Of a stretch of DNA of 64,000 bases, positions 28,772 through 39,605 are shown piece after piece. The translations under genes were made by a program, and so were the position numbers. The DNA is taken from assembly GCF_026319325.1 (NCBI RefSeq), contig NZ_JAPDMU010000005.1, forward strand, positions 36,334-100,333, read 5' to 3'. Position 1 is the stretch's first letter. Every line of letters begins with the position of its first letter. The notes under the pieces are model-generated. The model searched no databases. It was given only the letters and a program-made list of their open reading frames with translations, and was not told the origin of the DNA. The stretch is from Methylophaga sp. OBS3. GTDB lineage: Bacteria; Pseudomonadota; Gammaproteobacteria; Nitrosococcales; Methylophagaceae.

Positions 28772-29592
28772 TGTCTAAATGGCTGTTATTTGTTGCCCTT
28801 ATTTGTTTTGGCTCATTAGCGACTGCCGAGATTTATCGTAGTGATGATGGCGATACCGTCAGTTTCTCCGATAAACCAACCGAAAATGCTCAACGAGTAG
28901 ATCTTAGCCTTCAGTCCAATCGATACCAATATGATGTGGATTATGTATATGACGGCGATACGCTCACGCTGAACAATGGTGAGCGGGTCAGATTGCTGAA
29001 TATTAATGCGCCTGAAATCACTAATCGAAACCGTGATGGTGAGCCGGGTGGTGAAGCCGCAAAAGCGTGGCTTATTCAGCAAATCGGTGAAAAGCCCGTG
29101 TTTTTACGTTTTGATACAGAGCGACGTGATCAGTACAGCCGTTTATTAGCACATGTTTTTCTCGAAGATGAACGACATTTAAATGCGGAAATGTTGGCTG
29201 CGGGATTAGCATCGCTGACGATTCATCCGCCAAATTTATTGTATGTCGACGCAATGCAAAAAGCAGAACAGCAAGCGCGTGACAATAAATTGGGTATTTG
29301 GGATGAACAGGATTATCCCATCAAACCGGCAACGCCAAATATCGAAACGGCGGATCGCCGCGGTTGGCATCGTTGGCAAATCACCCCAACCGAGATTAAA
29401 ACAACCCGAAGTTATGTTTGGTTGATGGCCAGTGACCGATTAAGTATTCGAATTCATCAAGATAATTTGCCGTTATTTGCGCCGCCAGAAAATTACTTAA
29501 ACAAGACGCTTGAAGTTCGTGGCTGGTTGTCACGACGTGGCAATGATTATTATATTCAAGCAAGACACCCCAGCGTTATCAGCGAATATTAG
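28771..29592 (+). CDS. Secreted DUF4124/thermonuclease (SNase-like) protein
   Basis: A 273-aa protein. A signal peptide (1-19, LATA) and a short DUF4124-like segment (EIYRSDDGDTVSFSDKP) precede a staphylococcal-nuclease domain (~55-175) with YDGDTLTLNNGERVRLLNI, the catalytic Arg (VRLL) and Glu (NAPEI) and the second Arg (DQYSRLLAHVF). About 80 further residues follow, with a WQITPTE start. It probably acts in the periplasm or outside on nucleic acid. It is translationally coupled to ubiA, which seems functionally unrelated. Confidence 0.88.
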   Translation: MSKWLLFVALICFGSLATAEIYRSDDGDTVSFSDKPTENAQRVDLSLQSNRYQYDVDYVYDGDTLTLNNGERVRLLNINAPEITNRNRDGEPGGEAAKAWLIQQIGEKPVFLRFDTERRDQYSRLLAHVFLEDERHLNAEMLAAGLASLTIHPPNLLYVDAMQKAEQQARDNKLGIWDEQDYPIKPATPNIETADRRGWHRWQITPTEIKTTRSYVWLMASDRLSIRIHQDNLPLFAPPENYLNKTLEVRGWLSRRGNDYYIQARHPSVISEY

Positions 29593-29616
29593 AGATATCT
29601 AAATAAAGGCAATGTT

Positions 29617-31293
29617 ATGGCGTTAATCGATGGTTCGGCTTTTATTGAGTTAACGGCATTACTCGTATTAGCGGCCATTGCAGGTATGGTTGGGCTGGTT
29701 TTACGTCAGCCGATGATAGTGAGTTTTATCGCTGTTGGTTTGCTGGTGGGGCCTTCGGCACTGAATTTAGTGCAGTCCCATGAAAATATCGACTTGTTAG
29801 CCGAATTAGGTATTGCCTTATTGCTCTTTATGGTCGGGCTTAAACTCGATCTCAAACTGATTAAAACTGTCGGGCCGGTGGCACTGGCAACCGGACTTGG
29901 GCAAGTATTATTTACGGCATTATTTGGTTTTGGTATCGGCATCATGCTTGGGCTTGGTGCGACAGTTGCTTTGTATGTTGCCGTGGCACTGACATTCTCC
30001 AGTACCATCATTATCGTCAAATTATTATCCGATAAACGTGAGGTTGATGCCTTACACGGACGCATTGCGATTGGTTTTCTCATCGTTCAGGATTTATTCG
30101 TTATTGTTGCGATGATGGTGCTGTCGGCTTATGGGGTTGGTGGCGGTACTGAGTCGACTACATCGCCACTGATGCAAATTACCATGGTCGTGTTCTATGG
30201 TGTGATCATGCTTACTTTGGTGGGCATTTTTATTCGTTATATCGCCGCGCCACTGGTTAATCATATAGCCCACTCTCCAGAATTATTGGTCGTTTTTGCC
30301 ATTGCTTGGGCAACTTTATTGGCAACCATTTGTGAACATTTCGGTTTTGGTAAAGAGTTGGGTGGCCTGCTTGCTGGTATCTCGCTAGCATCGACGGCTT
30401 ATCGGGAAGCAATTGTGGCAAGGCTCTCGTCTTTGCGAGATTTTTTGCTGTTATTTTTCTTTATTGCATTGGGCACCCAATTGGATCTCAGTTTATTAGG
30501 TGAACAAGTCGGTCCTGCATTGGTCTTCTCGGTATTTGTCTTGATTGGTAATCCTCTTATCGTGCTCGCCATTATGGGCTATATGGGCTATCGAAAACGT
30601 ACAGGTTTTTTGGCGGGATTAACGGTGGCGCAAATTAGTGAGTTTTCACTGATCTTTATGGCGATGGGCGTAAGTTTGGGGCATGTCACCAATGCAGCTT
30701 TGGGCTTAGTCACTCTGGTTGGTTTAATTACCATCGCTTTGTCGGTCTACATGATTACCTATTCCCACACTTTGTACAGCTGGTGTGAACCCTTGTTATC
30801 AATATTTGAGCGCAAGCATGCTTATCGGGAACAGACCGATGATCGCCAAGTACCAGAACACCATCATTACGACATGATTGTGTTTGGCTTGGGGCGTTAT
30901 GGTGCTGTTATTACCGAAAATTTATTGAAGCAGGGCAAACGAGTTCTAGCAATTGATTTTAACCCTGAGCTGGTTCGCCGTTGGCGGCAACGTGGGTATG
31001 ACGTGATGTATGGTGATGCGTCAGATATGGATCTGATTGAAATGCTGCCGCTAAAAAATGTGCAGTGGGTGGTTTGTGCGATGCCGTTACATGATTTAGG
31101 GGTGACCCATGAAGATCCACGTATTGTGTTGATGGATGCGCTGAAACAGCAGCATTATCAAGGTAAAGTCGCAGTCGCTACGCAGTTTAGCCATGATATT
31201 TCTGGGTTAATGCAGCATGGAGCAGATTTGGTTTTGCAGCCTTATCATGATGCTGCAGAAGAGGCGGTAGAAAAAATTAACGCGCTGTCTTAA
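29617..31293 (+). CDS. Kef-type CPA2 cation/proton antiporter with TrkA-N domain
   Basis: A 558-aa protein. About 12 membrane helices of the CPA2 family (residues ~10-385) include the FSSTIIIVKLLSDK segment, and a C-terminal TrkA-N/Rossmann domain starts at ~415 (MIVFGLGRYGAVITENLL). KefB/KefC/YbaL proteins of this type exchange K+ or Na+ for protons under nucleotide or glutathione-adduct control. No KefF/KefG partner is adjacent. Its stop TTAA is shared with the convergent GGDEF gene. Confidence 0.92.
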   Translation: MALIDGSAFIELTALLVLAAIAGMVGLVLRQPMIVSFIAVGLLVGPSALNLVQSHENIDLLAELGIALLLFMVGLKLDLKLIKTVGPVALATGLGQVLFTALFGFGIGIMLGLGATVALYVAVALTFSSTIIIVKLLSDKREVDALHGRIAIGFLIVQDLFVIVAMMVLSAYGVGGGTESTTSPLMQITMVVFYGVIMLTLVGIFIRYIAAPLVNHIAHSPELLVVFAIAWATLLATICEHFGFGKELGGLLAGISLASTAYREAIVARLSSLRDFLLLFFFIALGTQLDLSLLGEQVGPALVFSVFVLIGNPLIVLAIMGYMGYRKRTGFLAGLTVAQISEFSLIFMAMGVSLGHVTNAALGLVTLVGLITIALSVYMITYSHTLYSWCEPLLSIFERKHAYREQTDDRQVPEHHHYDMIVFGLGRYGAVITENLLKQGKRVLAIDFNPELVRRWRQRGYDVMYGDASDMDLIEMLPLKNVQWVVCAMPLHDLGVTHEDPRIVLMDALKQQHYQGKVAVATQFSHDISGLMQHGADLVLQPYHDAAEEAVEKINALS

Positions 31294-32357
31294 GTCACGT
31301 GATGAACACTGTTGCGGCCTGAGACTTTCGCAGCGTAAACCGCCTGATCAGCCGCTTGTACTAATTGTTTACTAGTCTGAATACGGCTTTTTTCGTTGAG
31401 CGTTGCTAAGCCAATTGATAAAGTGACTTTTGCTCGGCGACCATCATTCAAAATAAAAGATTGGTCAGCGATGTATTCCCGCATTCGCTGGGCAATATCA
31501 ATGGCAGCAAAGCTATCAGTATCAGTCAGTAAGATCACAAACTCTTCACCGCCATAACGCGCTAAGACATCGGTGCTACGAAGGCTGTCATTAAGTAAGT
31601 TTGCGACTTGCTTGAGAATGTAGTCACCTACTTGATGACCAAACTGATCATTAATCCGTTTGAAGTGATCTAAATCGACAAACAAACACGATAAAGCGGT
31701 TTTTTGTCGATGGGCACGGCTGACTTCTTCTTCAATACGTTGATCAAAAAAGCGACGGTTATTAACCCCCGTCAGTGGATCGCGAAGGCCGACCAATTTG
31801 ATTTCTTCATGCAACCTAGCATTTTCGATACAAGCGGCAACGACAGCAGCCATATGCTGCAAGAATTGTGTGCCGATATTTGGCTGAAACCGTGAAGGGT
31901 TGCGACTGCCGAGATTCAGACAGCCAATCAATTGTTGTTGGCGGATCAAGGGGAGTAGGGCAACAGATCCAAGTTCACGAAAAGCAGGAAATAAAGCACC
32001 ATGTTTTGTGGCGTCAAAAGTCGATAATCTGGGCGTTCGCTGTAAATTAAAGAATTGATCCAAGGTATGAAAACTATCTGTGAATAACAGCTTTTGTTGC
32101 CAATTAGCATAGTCAGGTATGTTTTCGACCAGGCGCTGAAATTCGTATTCAGGATCATGTAAAAGTAGGGTGACTTCAGTCAGTTGAAAGTACTTCTGAT
32201 GTTGCTCTAACAAAAGCGTCAGCAAGGCCGACAAACTGCCGCAGCTAAGCAGGCTCAGTTCGTATTGCTGGAAGTTGTCTTGTTTACGCTCGTTACTTTT
32301 GGCGATGCGTAACAATTCATCTAGCCTTTTTTGTAGCGTGCTACTGTCTTGTCGCAT
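31290..32357 (-). CDS. GAF/DUF484-like sensor diguanylate cyclase
   Basis: A protein of about 355 aa. An N-terminal coiled coil (~1-35) and a GAF/DUF484-like domain (~40-185) precede a GGDEF domain (~200-355). The active motif is RYGGEEF, and the RSTD five residues before it is the inhibitory I-site, so an active, product-inhibited cyclase is likely. The open frame extends to 32495 inside comF, but the ATG ending at 32357 (MRQDSSTLQKRLDEL) gives the natural coiled-coil start. The signal sensed by the GAF domain is unknown. Confidence 0.88.
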   Translation of the reverse strand: MRQDSSTLQKRLDELLRIAKSNERKQDNFQQYELSLLSCGSLSALLTLLLEQHQKYFQLTEVTLLLHDPEYEFQRLVENIPDYANWQQKLLFTDSFHTLDQFFNLQRTPRLSTFDATKHGALFPAFRELGSVALLPLIRQQQLIGCLNLGSRNPSRFQPNIGTQFLQHMAAVVAACIENARLHEEIKLVGLRDPLTGVNNRRFFDQRIEEEVSRAHRQKTALSCLFVDLDHFKRINDQFGHQVGDYILKQVANLLNDSLRSTDVLARYGGEEFVILLTDTDSFAAIDIAQRMREYIADQSFILNDGRRAKVTLSIGLATLNEKSRIQTSKQLVQAADQAVYAAKVSGRNSVHHVT

Positions 32358-32379
32358 CCGGCGGCCCTGAGATTTAGGC

Positions 32380-33099
32380 TTAATAATGGCGTATCGCGCG
32401 GGCAATTGTCCAGACTTCAAGTTGTGTAACTCCTTGCTTTTGCAGACAACGTCCTGCTTCAGCAACGGTGTGCCCCGTGGTGTAAACATCATCAATCAAA
32501 GCAACATGCTGATAGTGTCTTAGCGGTTGACAGTGAAAAGCCCCTCGTAAGTTTTTCTGGCGTTGTTTAAACGGCAAACTACTTTGTGGTTGGGTGGGAC
32601 GAATGCGCCTCAGGCTTTGTATATCAACATCTATATCGAGTAGCTGACCAAGTTTTCGACTGAGATCTGCTGACTGATTGTAGCCACGACTGAATAGCCG
32701 GTAACGATGCAGTGGCACAGGAATCAGCAGTTCAGGCAAATCGGTTCGAGTTCGTAATCTGGCTGCCATTTGCTCGGCAAAAAAATCACGCAAGCCAAGT
32801 TGTTGATGAAATTTATAAGCGGTGATTAATTTATCGACAGGCGCTTCGTAGCGCAATAATGCAAAAGTTTGCGCTTGCGGAGGCGATTTTTGTAAACATT
32901 GGCCGCAAATTCCAGATGTCGCTAATGGTGTTGCACAAAGCTGACATGCTGATGCCAGCAACGGCAAATCAGCCTCGCAAGCTAAACAAAGCACATTTCC
33001 CTGTGTAGGTGCTCTACATAGGAAACAGGGATTTGGTAGGTAATTGCTGTATAATTTCCGCACTTGATGTGCCACAGCGTTTACTAAGTCCTTGGCCAT
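32380..33099 (-). CDS. ComF/GntX family phosphoribosyltransferase-like protein
   Basis: A 239-aa ComF protein. An N-terminal zinc finger has paired cysteines (CFLC...CLAC and CQLC...CGQC, residues ~21-70) and the C-terminal PRTase-type domain ends with VALIDDVYTTGHTVAEAG. ComF/GntX members are needed for DNA uptake in competent bacteria. It is divergent from bioB with only 34 bp between, an arrangement shared by many gammaproteobacteria. Confidence 0.92.
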   Translation of the reverse strand: MAKDLVNAVAHQVRKLYSNYLPNPCFLCRAPTQGNVLCLACEADLPLLASACQLCATPLATSGICGQCLQKSPPQAQTFALLRYEAPVDKLITAYKFHQQLGLRDFFAEQMAARLRTRTDLPELLIPVPLHRYRLFSRGYNQSADLSRKLGQLLDIDVDIQSLRRIRPTQPQSSLPFKQRQKNLRGAFHCQPLRHYQHVALIDDVYTTGHTVAEAGRCLQKQGVTQLEVWTIARAIRHY

Positions 33100-33133
33100 C
33101 TTATTGTTAATCCATTAAGCCGATGAAAAGACC

Positions 33134-34141
33134 ATGTCCCAGACTATAACAGAACCTAACGCTTCCATTCGTCATAACTGGCAACAGGCTGAAATTGAAG
33201 CCTTATTTGACTTACCTTTCGCTGACTTGATGTTTCGCGCCCAAACGGTTCATCGTGAACATTTTGATGCCAATGCGGTACAAATCAGTACATTGCTGAG
33301 TATTAAAACGGGTGGTTGTGCAGAAGATTGTGGTTATTGTCCACAAAGTGCTCACCATGAATCAGCAGTGAAAGCTGAACCTTTGATGCCTTTAGATGAA
33401 GTTTTGGCTTCAGCAGCACAAGCAAAGTCAACTGGTGCTAGCCGTTTTTGTATGGGCGCTGCTTGGCGTAACCTGAAAGATCGTGACGTTGACCGTGTTG
33501 CGGCAATGATCGAAGGCGTTAAAGACATGGGGCTGGAAACCTGTGTGACATTAGGCATGCTGGAATCTCACCAAGCAAAACGTCTGAAAGATGCCGGCTT
33601 AGATTATTACAATCACAACCTCGATACTTCACCAGAATTCTATGGTGAAATCATTTCTACCCGTACTTACCAAGACCGTCTGGATACATTGAGCTACGTT
33701 CGCGAAGCCGGTATCAACGTATGTAGTGGTGGTATTGTGGGTATGGGCGAAAGCCGCCCTGACCGTGCTGGTTTGCTGCGTAGTTTGGCCAACCTGCCTA
33801 GTCATCCTGAAAGTGTGCCAATCAACTTGTTGGTTCAAGTTCAAGGTACGCCATTAGACGGTATCAATAACCTTGATCCATTTGAGTTTGTCCGCACCAT
33901 TGCGGTTGCTCGTATCATGATGCCGAAATCTTTTGTGCGTCTGTCTGCAGGTCGTGAAAACATGACTGATGAGTTACAAGCAATGAGCTTCTTGGCGGGT
34001 GCTAACTCAATTTTCTACGGTGAAAAACTGTTAACGACAGATAACCCTGATACACAACACGATCAGCAGTTATTCCAACGTTTGGGTATTACACCGCTGA
34101 ACATCACGCCACAAACGGATAAACACTGCTCAGCAGCGTAA
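33134..34141 (+). CDS. bioB: Biotin synthase
   Basis: A 335-aa radical SAM enzyme that inserts sulfur into dethiobiotin. The cluster motif [11 protein letters not shown] binds the 4Fe-4S; conserved cysteines and the Arg of the second cluster are present ([16 protein letters not shown]). A TATAAT at 33050-33055 inside the comF start may be the -10 of the operon. It is the first gene of bioB-F-H-C-D. Confidence 0.97.
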   Translation: MSQTITEPNASIRHNWQQAEIEALFDLPFADLMFRAQTVHREHFDANAVQISTLLSIKTGGCAEDCGYCPQSAHHESAVKAEPLMPLDEVLASAAQAKSTGASRFCMGAAWRNLKDRDVDRVAAMIEGVKDMGLETCVTLGMLESHQAKRLKDAGLDYYNHNLDTSPEFYGEIISTRTYQDRLDTLSYVREAGINVCSGGIVGMGESRPDRAGLLRSLANLPSHPESVPINLLVQVQGTPLDGINNLDPFEFVRTIAVARIMMPKSFVRLSAGRENMTDELQAMSFLAGANSIFYGEKLLTTDNPDTQHDQQLFQRLGITPLNITPQTDKHCSAA

Positions 34142-34147
34142 TTTCCT

Positions 34148-35323
34148 GTGTCGCAACTGCCCTGGCATCAAAGCCTACAACAGGCACTGAGCCAGCGCCG
34201 GGCGGATGGACTGTATCGAAAAACGCGTTTACGTGATGGCGCTCAAGGTGTCCACGTTAATGTTGACGGTCGTGAGCTAGTTAGTTTTTGTAACAATGAC
34301 TATCTTGGCTTAGCCAACCATCCGGCGTTAATCAAGGCTTTCCAGACCGCTGCCGACATCGAAGGTGTCGGCAGCGGTGCTGCACATCTACTCACTGGCC
34401 ATAGTCGATTTCATCAACAACTTGAAGAAGCATTGGTGGCTTTTACAGGTCAGCAACGCGTGATGTTGTTCTCAACTGGTTATATGGCAAATTTAGCGGT
34501 TATAGATGGCTTAATGTCACGTGGCGATGCGTTGATTCAGGACAAATTAAATCATGCGTCCTTACTGGATGGCGGCCGAATAAGTGAAGCTACCCAATAT
34601 CGTTACCCTCACAATGATATGGCTTTACTTCATAACCGTTTACATCGTGCTGCCAATATCGAACGTAAACTCATCGTCAGTGATGGTGTGTTTAGTATGG
34701 ATGGTGATTTAGCACCACTTCCTGAAATCATGGCCTTAGCCAAACAACATCGTGCAGGTGTCGTTATTGATGATGCTCATGGTTTGGGGGTGATTGGTCA
34801 CGAGGGGCGGGGAACGCTAAGTTATTTCGCGGATGAACTAGAAGACAAACCTATTTTGGTTGGTACATTTGGTAAAGCGTTTGGCACAGCTGGGGCTTTT
34901 ATTGCTGCTGATGAAGTGGTTATTGAAACACTAACCCAACAGGCGAGAAGTTTTATCTATACCACGGCACCACCACCAGCTGTTGCCGCAGCGACACTTG
35001 CAGCATTAGACATTATTCAAAATGAGACAGAGCGTCAGCAACATCTACAATCGCTCATTAAACAGTTCCGTGATGGTGCGACGCAGCTGGGACTTGAGTT
35101 AATGCCTTCATTTACAGCGATTCAGCCAATTGTCATTGGTGATGATAAAAAAGCTGTGGCGCTGGGTAAGGCGCTTGAAGAAAAGTGCTTTTTGGTTGGT
35201 GTGATTCGTCCACCAACAGTGCCAAAAAATACCGCAAGGCTGCGTATTACCTTGTCAGCTGCACATACTGCTGAGCAGGTTGAGCAATTACTCGCGGCGT
35301 TGGAGCAATGTAATGTTCATTGA
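34148..35323 (+). CDS. bioF: 8-amino-7-oxononanoate synthase
   Basis: A 391-aa PLP enzyme that condenses pimeloyl thioester with alanine. The PLP lysine lies in GTFGKAFGTAGAF, and NDYLGLANHP and VIDDAHGLGVIG are hallmarks. It starts at a GTG six bases after bioB and overlaps bioH by 11 bases. Confidence 0.96.
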   Translation: MSQLPWHQSLQQALSQRRADGLYRKTRLRDGAQGVHVNVDGRELVSFCNNDYLGLANHPALIKAFQTAADIEGVGSGAAHLLTGHSRFHQQLEEALVAFTGQQRVMLFSTGYMANLAVIDGLMSRGDALIQDKLNHASLLDGGRISEATQYRYPHNDMALLHNRLHRAANIERKLIVSDGVFSMDGDLAPLPEIMALAKQHRAGVVIDDAHGLGVIGHEGRGTLSYFADELEDKPILVGTFGKAFGTAGAFIAADEVVIETLTQQARSFIYTTAPPPAVAAATLAALDIIQNETERQQHLQSLIKQFRDGATQLGLELMPSFTAIQPIVIGDDKKAVALGKALEEKCFLVGVIRPPTVPKNTARLRITLSAAHTAEQVEQLLAALEQCNVH

Positions 35324-36066
35324 GCGCAGCGGCAACGGCCCAGATTTGGTGTTAATTCATGGTTGGAGTATGAACCGCCATGTATGGAAATGCATAAAGC
35401 CAATGCTTGAAAATGACTTCACTTTGCATTGCGTTGATTTACCAGGGCACGGTGACAGTGATTGGCAAATTAATGGTTTGGAAATGTCATCGGTTATTGC
35501 AGAGTTTGCCGCGAAGTTGCCAGAAAAGTGTTCGATGATTGGTTGGTCTATGGGCGGGCAATTTGCCATGGAATTTGCCAAACACTATCCAGAGCGCGTT
35601 TCAAAGCTATTGTGCATTGCTGCAACGCCAAAGTTTGTCGCTGATGAAAAATGGCCAACTGCAATGCCTGTTGAAACCTTTGGCGCTTTTTCTGAAGGAC
35701 TAGCTCAAGATCCTCAACAGTTGATGCAATCGTTTTTGAAGCTACAGGCACGTGGTGCAGAAAGCTCGCGCGAGACAATCAAAATCTTACGGGATGATGT
35801 TTTAGCAAGCAAAGCTGCGCATCCTGAAGCATTACGAGATGGCTTAATCTGCTTGGCCGAGTTTGATGGTCGAAAATTACTAGCTGACTTAACTGTGCCG
35901 GTGAGTTTTTTGCTGGCGGAAAAAGATAATTTGATCCCCGTGACACTGGCCGATGCATTAATACGTTTAAATGCTGATATCCATTGTCAGGTGATTGAAG
36001 GCGCAGGGCACGCGCCATTTATTTCACATCCAGAACAAACCGCAACATTAATAAAAAGTATGCTCC

Positions 36067-36074
<8 letters not shown>
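35313..36074 (+). CDS. bioH: Pimeloyl-ACP methyl ester carboxylesterase
   Basis: A 253-aa alpha/beta hydrolase with the nucleophile S79 in GWSMGGQ, the acid in AEKDNLIP and the base in GAGHAPFIS. BioH removes the methyl group added by BioC once pimeloyl-ACP is made. The ATG at 35313 lies inside the end of bioF; the open frame could begin 33 bases earlier, but family starts (MFIERSGNGPDLVLIHGW) support this choice. Overlap with bioC is 8 bases. Confidence 0.95.
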
Positions 36075-37613
<1,539 letters not shown>

Positions 37614-37614
37614 T

Positions 37615-38298
37615 ATGCGGATAGTCATTGGCTTAGTGATGTTATTGCTGGTGGGCTGTGGCAGTGCGCCTAAATCACCTTCTGCAATGGGAATAAGTGA
37701 CGATACTGCGGCTCGAGTTGAAGCATGGCGTCAGCTAATTGATAGAGGTCAGAATTGGACCGAGCAACAGCAGCTCAAAGCCGCTAATGACTTTATCAAC
37801 CAAAACCATTTTGTCGATGACATTATTCACTGGGGTGTTGAAGATTATTGGGCGACACCGTTGCAGACCATTGTCACCCAAGCAGGTGACTGTGAAGACT
37901 TTGCGATTGCCAAGTATTTCACCCTAACGGAAATGGGCATGGCATCCGACAAACTCCGGCTGACTTACGTCAAAGCGCTCACTTTAAACCAAGCGCATAT
38001 GGTGGTGAGTTATTATCCAACAACACAGGCAGTACCTCTGGTTTTAGACAACATTGATCCCGTCATTAAACCCGCCACACAACGTAATGACCTTATCCCA
38101 GCCTATAGCTTTAATGTTGATGGCGTATGGCTTAACAAGCAACAGACTATCGAATATGTTGATGACAGTAGCCGACTGAGTTTGTGGCAAACATTATTAA
38201 AAAGTATGGATGCTGAGGCGGCTGATGAAACGTTTTATATTTGTCGGTATCAACATTACGACATGCCATCCAAACAAGCACGGGACATGTGCCGTTAA
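37615..38298 (+). CDS. LapG-like transglutaminase-type cysteine protease lipoprotein
   Basis: A 227-aa protein with a lipobox (LLLVGCG, C15) and a bacterial transglutaminase-like cysteine peptidase domain. The triad is C93 (QAGDCEDFAIAKY), H128 (NQAHMVVSYYP) and D145 (VLDNIDP), and the GDCED stretch also holds the acidic residues used for calcium in LapG. LapG clips giant biofilm adhesins when c-di-GMP is low; no LapD receptor or adhesin lies nearby. It is one base after bioD, yet unrelated to biotin. Convergent stop TTAA is shared with the GST gene. Confidence 0.82.
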   Translation: MRIVIGLVMLLLVGCGSAPKSPSAMGISDDTAARVEAWRQLIDRGQNWTEQQQLKAANDFINQNHFVDDIIHWGVEDYWATPLQTIVTQAGDCEDFAIAKYFTLTEMGMASDKLRLTYVKALTLNQAHMVVSYYPTTQAVPLVLDNIDPVIKPATQRNDLIPAYSFNVDGVWLNKQQTIEYVDDSSRLSLWQTLLKSMDAEAADETFYICRYQHYDMPSKQARDMCR

Positions 38299-38948
38299 TT
38301 AACCGGTAACAAGCTCACTTCAGAGTCAGGTTGCCATTGCGGGTAACTTTCCATTACTTGTTTAAATACGCCTGATTGTAAGAACGCATTTAACCAGCGT
38401 TGCAACTGCGGGTAATTAGGTGTGTTACTAAACCAGCCCCAATCGACCATTGCAAACTGACGGACAAACGGCATGATAGCGATGTCAGCGAGAGTTGGTT
38501 GGTTGCCCACTAGAAAAGACTGACTGGTGAGAATCGCTTCCAGCTTTTGCAGAAACAATTCACCTTGCATACGGTAGTCTTGCTGAGATTTTTCAGGGTA
38601 ACGATCAGCATATTTGTAGCGATCTAATGCAGACTTAAAGTCACCATCCGTTTCGCGAATCAATGCTAAAGATTGTTGTTGTTGCTCTGCCGCGAGTGGC
38701 TGCCAAAATCCAGCAGGATCTTGTTGCTCGAATGCCCACAAAGCGATATCAAGGCTTTCATCGATAACTTCATTATCGAGTTGTAGTACCGGGACGGTAG
38801 CCTTGGGTGAAATTGTCAGCAGCGCTTGCGGCTTATCTTTTAAGACAACTTCACGTAACTCAACTTGTTGTCCTGCGGCCAAAATAGCAAAACGGGCACG
38901 CATAGCGTAGGGACAACGTCTAAAACTGTATAAGACGGGTAGGGACAT
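38295..38948 (-). CDS. Glutathione S-transferase family protein
   Basis: A 217-aa protein with an N-terminal thioredoxin-like domain (RRCPYAMRARFAI, a CPYA active site as in omega/beta-type GSTs) and a C-terminal helical GST domain (LVGNQPTLADIAIMPFVRQFA). It likely uses glutathione for reduction or conjugation; the substrate is unknown. It ends on the LapG-like gene's stop and is followed upstream by the PilZ gene (8 bp), possibly one transcript. Confidence 0.88.
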   Translation of the reverse strand: MSLPVLYSFRRCPYAMRARFAILAAGQQVELREVVLKDKPQALLTISPKATVPVLQLDNEVIDESLDIALWAFEQQDPAGFWQPLAAEQQQQSLALIRETDGDFKSALDRYKYADRYPEKSQQDYRMQGELFLQKLEAILTSQSFLVGNQPTLADIAIMPFVRQFAMVDWGWFSNTPNYPQLQRWLNAFLQSGVFKQVMESYPQWQPDSEVSLLPVN

Positions 38949-38956
38949 TAATTTAC

Positions 38957-39556
38957 TTAAATTTGTTGTTTTTGCTGACGTAATGTTTCAGCTTGGCGGC
39001 TTAAGGTGTGTTTAACCAGAATATTACGATCGGTTTCACTCATATGGGTGAACACCAAACGTAGATTATAGTTTTTACCTTCAAGCGGTTCAGGTAATTT
39101 GTCTGTGCTGACAACTTTACCCACGGCATGAATCGGTAATCCTGATGGTAATAATGTTAAATTTACTTCAACTGGAGTTTTGGCTGCGATAACTTGGTCA
39201 CACAGTAACGCCACACCACCGGCACTCAAATTAACGGCATTGGTTTCGCTATCATCAATTGGCTGTAACAAATGCTGAACACTGTTAGATAACAGGTTAA
39301 TTTTTTCATCAAGCATTCGTAATGCACGAGCGACATCTCGGTCTTGATGACCAATTTGATCCGTTAAATGATAAAACGCGGTTTCCAGTGAAGATAATTG
39401 TTGTTGGGGATGGGTAGCGTGGGGAGCGCTGGTGATGATGCGCTCCCCTAACTCTTTTGCAGCTTCCTTGCTGATGGATTTCACTTTAATCAATAAACGG
39501 TCGTTGATCCGGAAATACGCCCGGCGATCGCTCATATTGTCTGTCGTGTCATTCAT
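38957..39556 (-). CDS. PilZ-domain c-di-GMP-binding protein
   Basis: A protein of about 199 aa. The N-terminal DRRAYFRINDR provides an RxxxR element, and the C-terminal domain has NLSAGGVALL, the (N/D)xSxxG element of PilZ c-di-GMP receptors. A helical insert of about 100 residues lies between. Start chosen at the ATG ending at 39556 (MNDTTDNMSDRR), with TAGGA upstream; a GTG six codons earlier is possible. What it regulates is not visible. Confidence 0.85.
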   Translation of the reverse strand: MNDTTDNMSDRRAYFRINDRLLIKVKSISKEAAKELGERIITSAPHATHPQQQLSSLETAFYHLTDQIGHQDRDVARALRMLDEKINLLSNSVQHLLQPIDDSETNAVNLSAGGVALLCDQVIAAKTPVEVNLTLLPSGLPIHAVGKVVSTDKLPEPLEGKNYNLRLVFTHMSETDRNILVKHTLSRQAETLRQQKQQI

Positions 39557-39605
39557 GGAGTGTCCTACTACCACGCTAAATAAAAGCTAATGCTACCACG
39601 GTCTT

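Noticed and set aside
32358..32495. N-terminal extension of the GGDEF protein
   Set aside because: It lies inside comF and has no domain; the coiled coil begins naturally at the chosen ATG.
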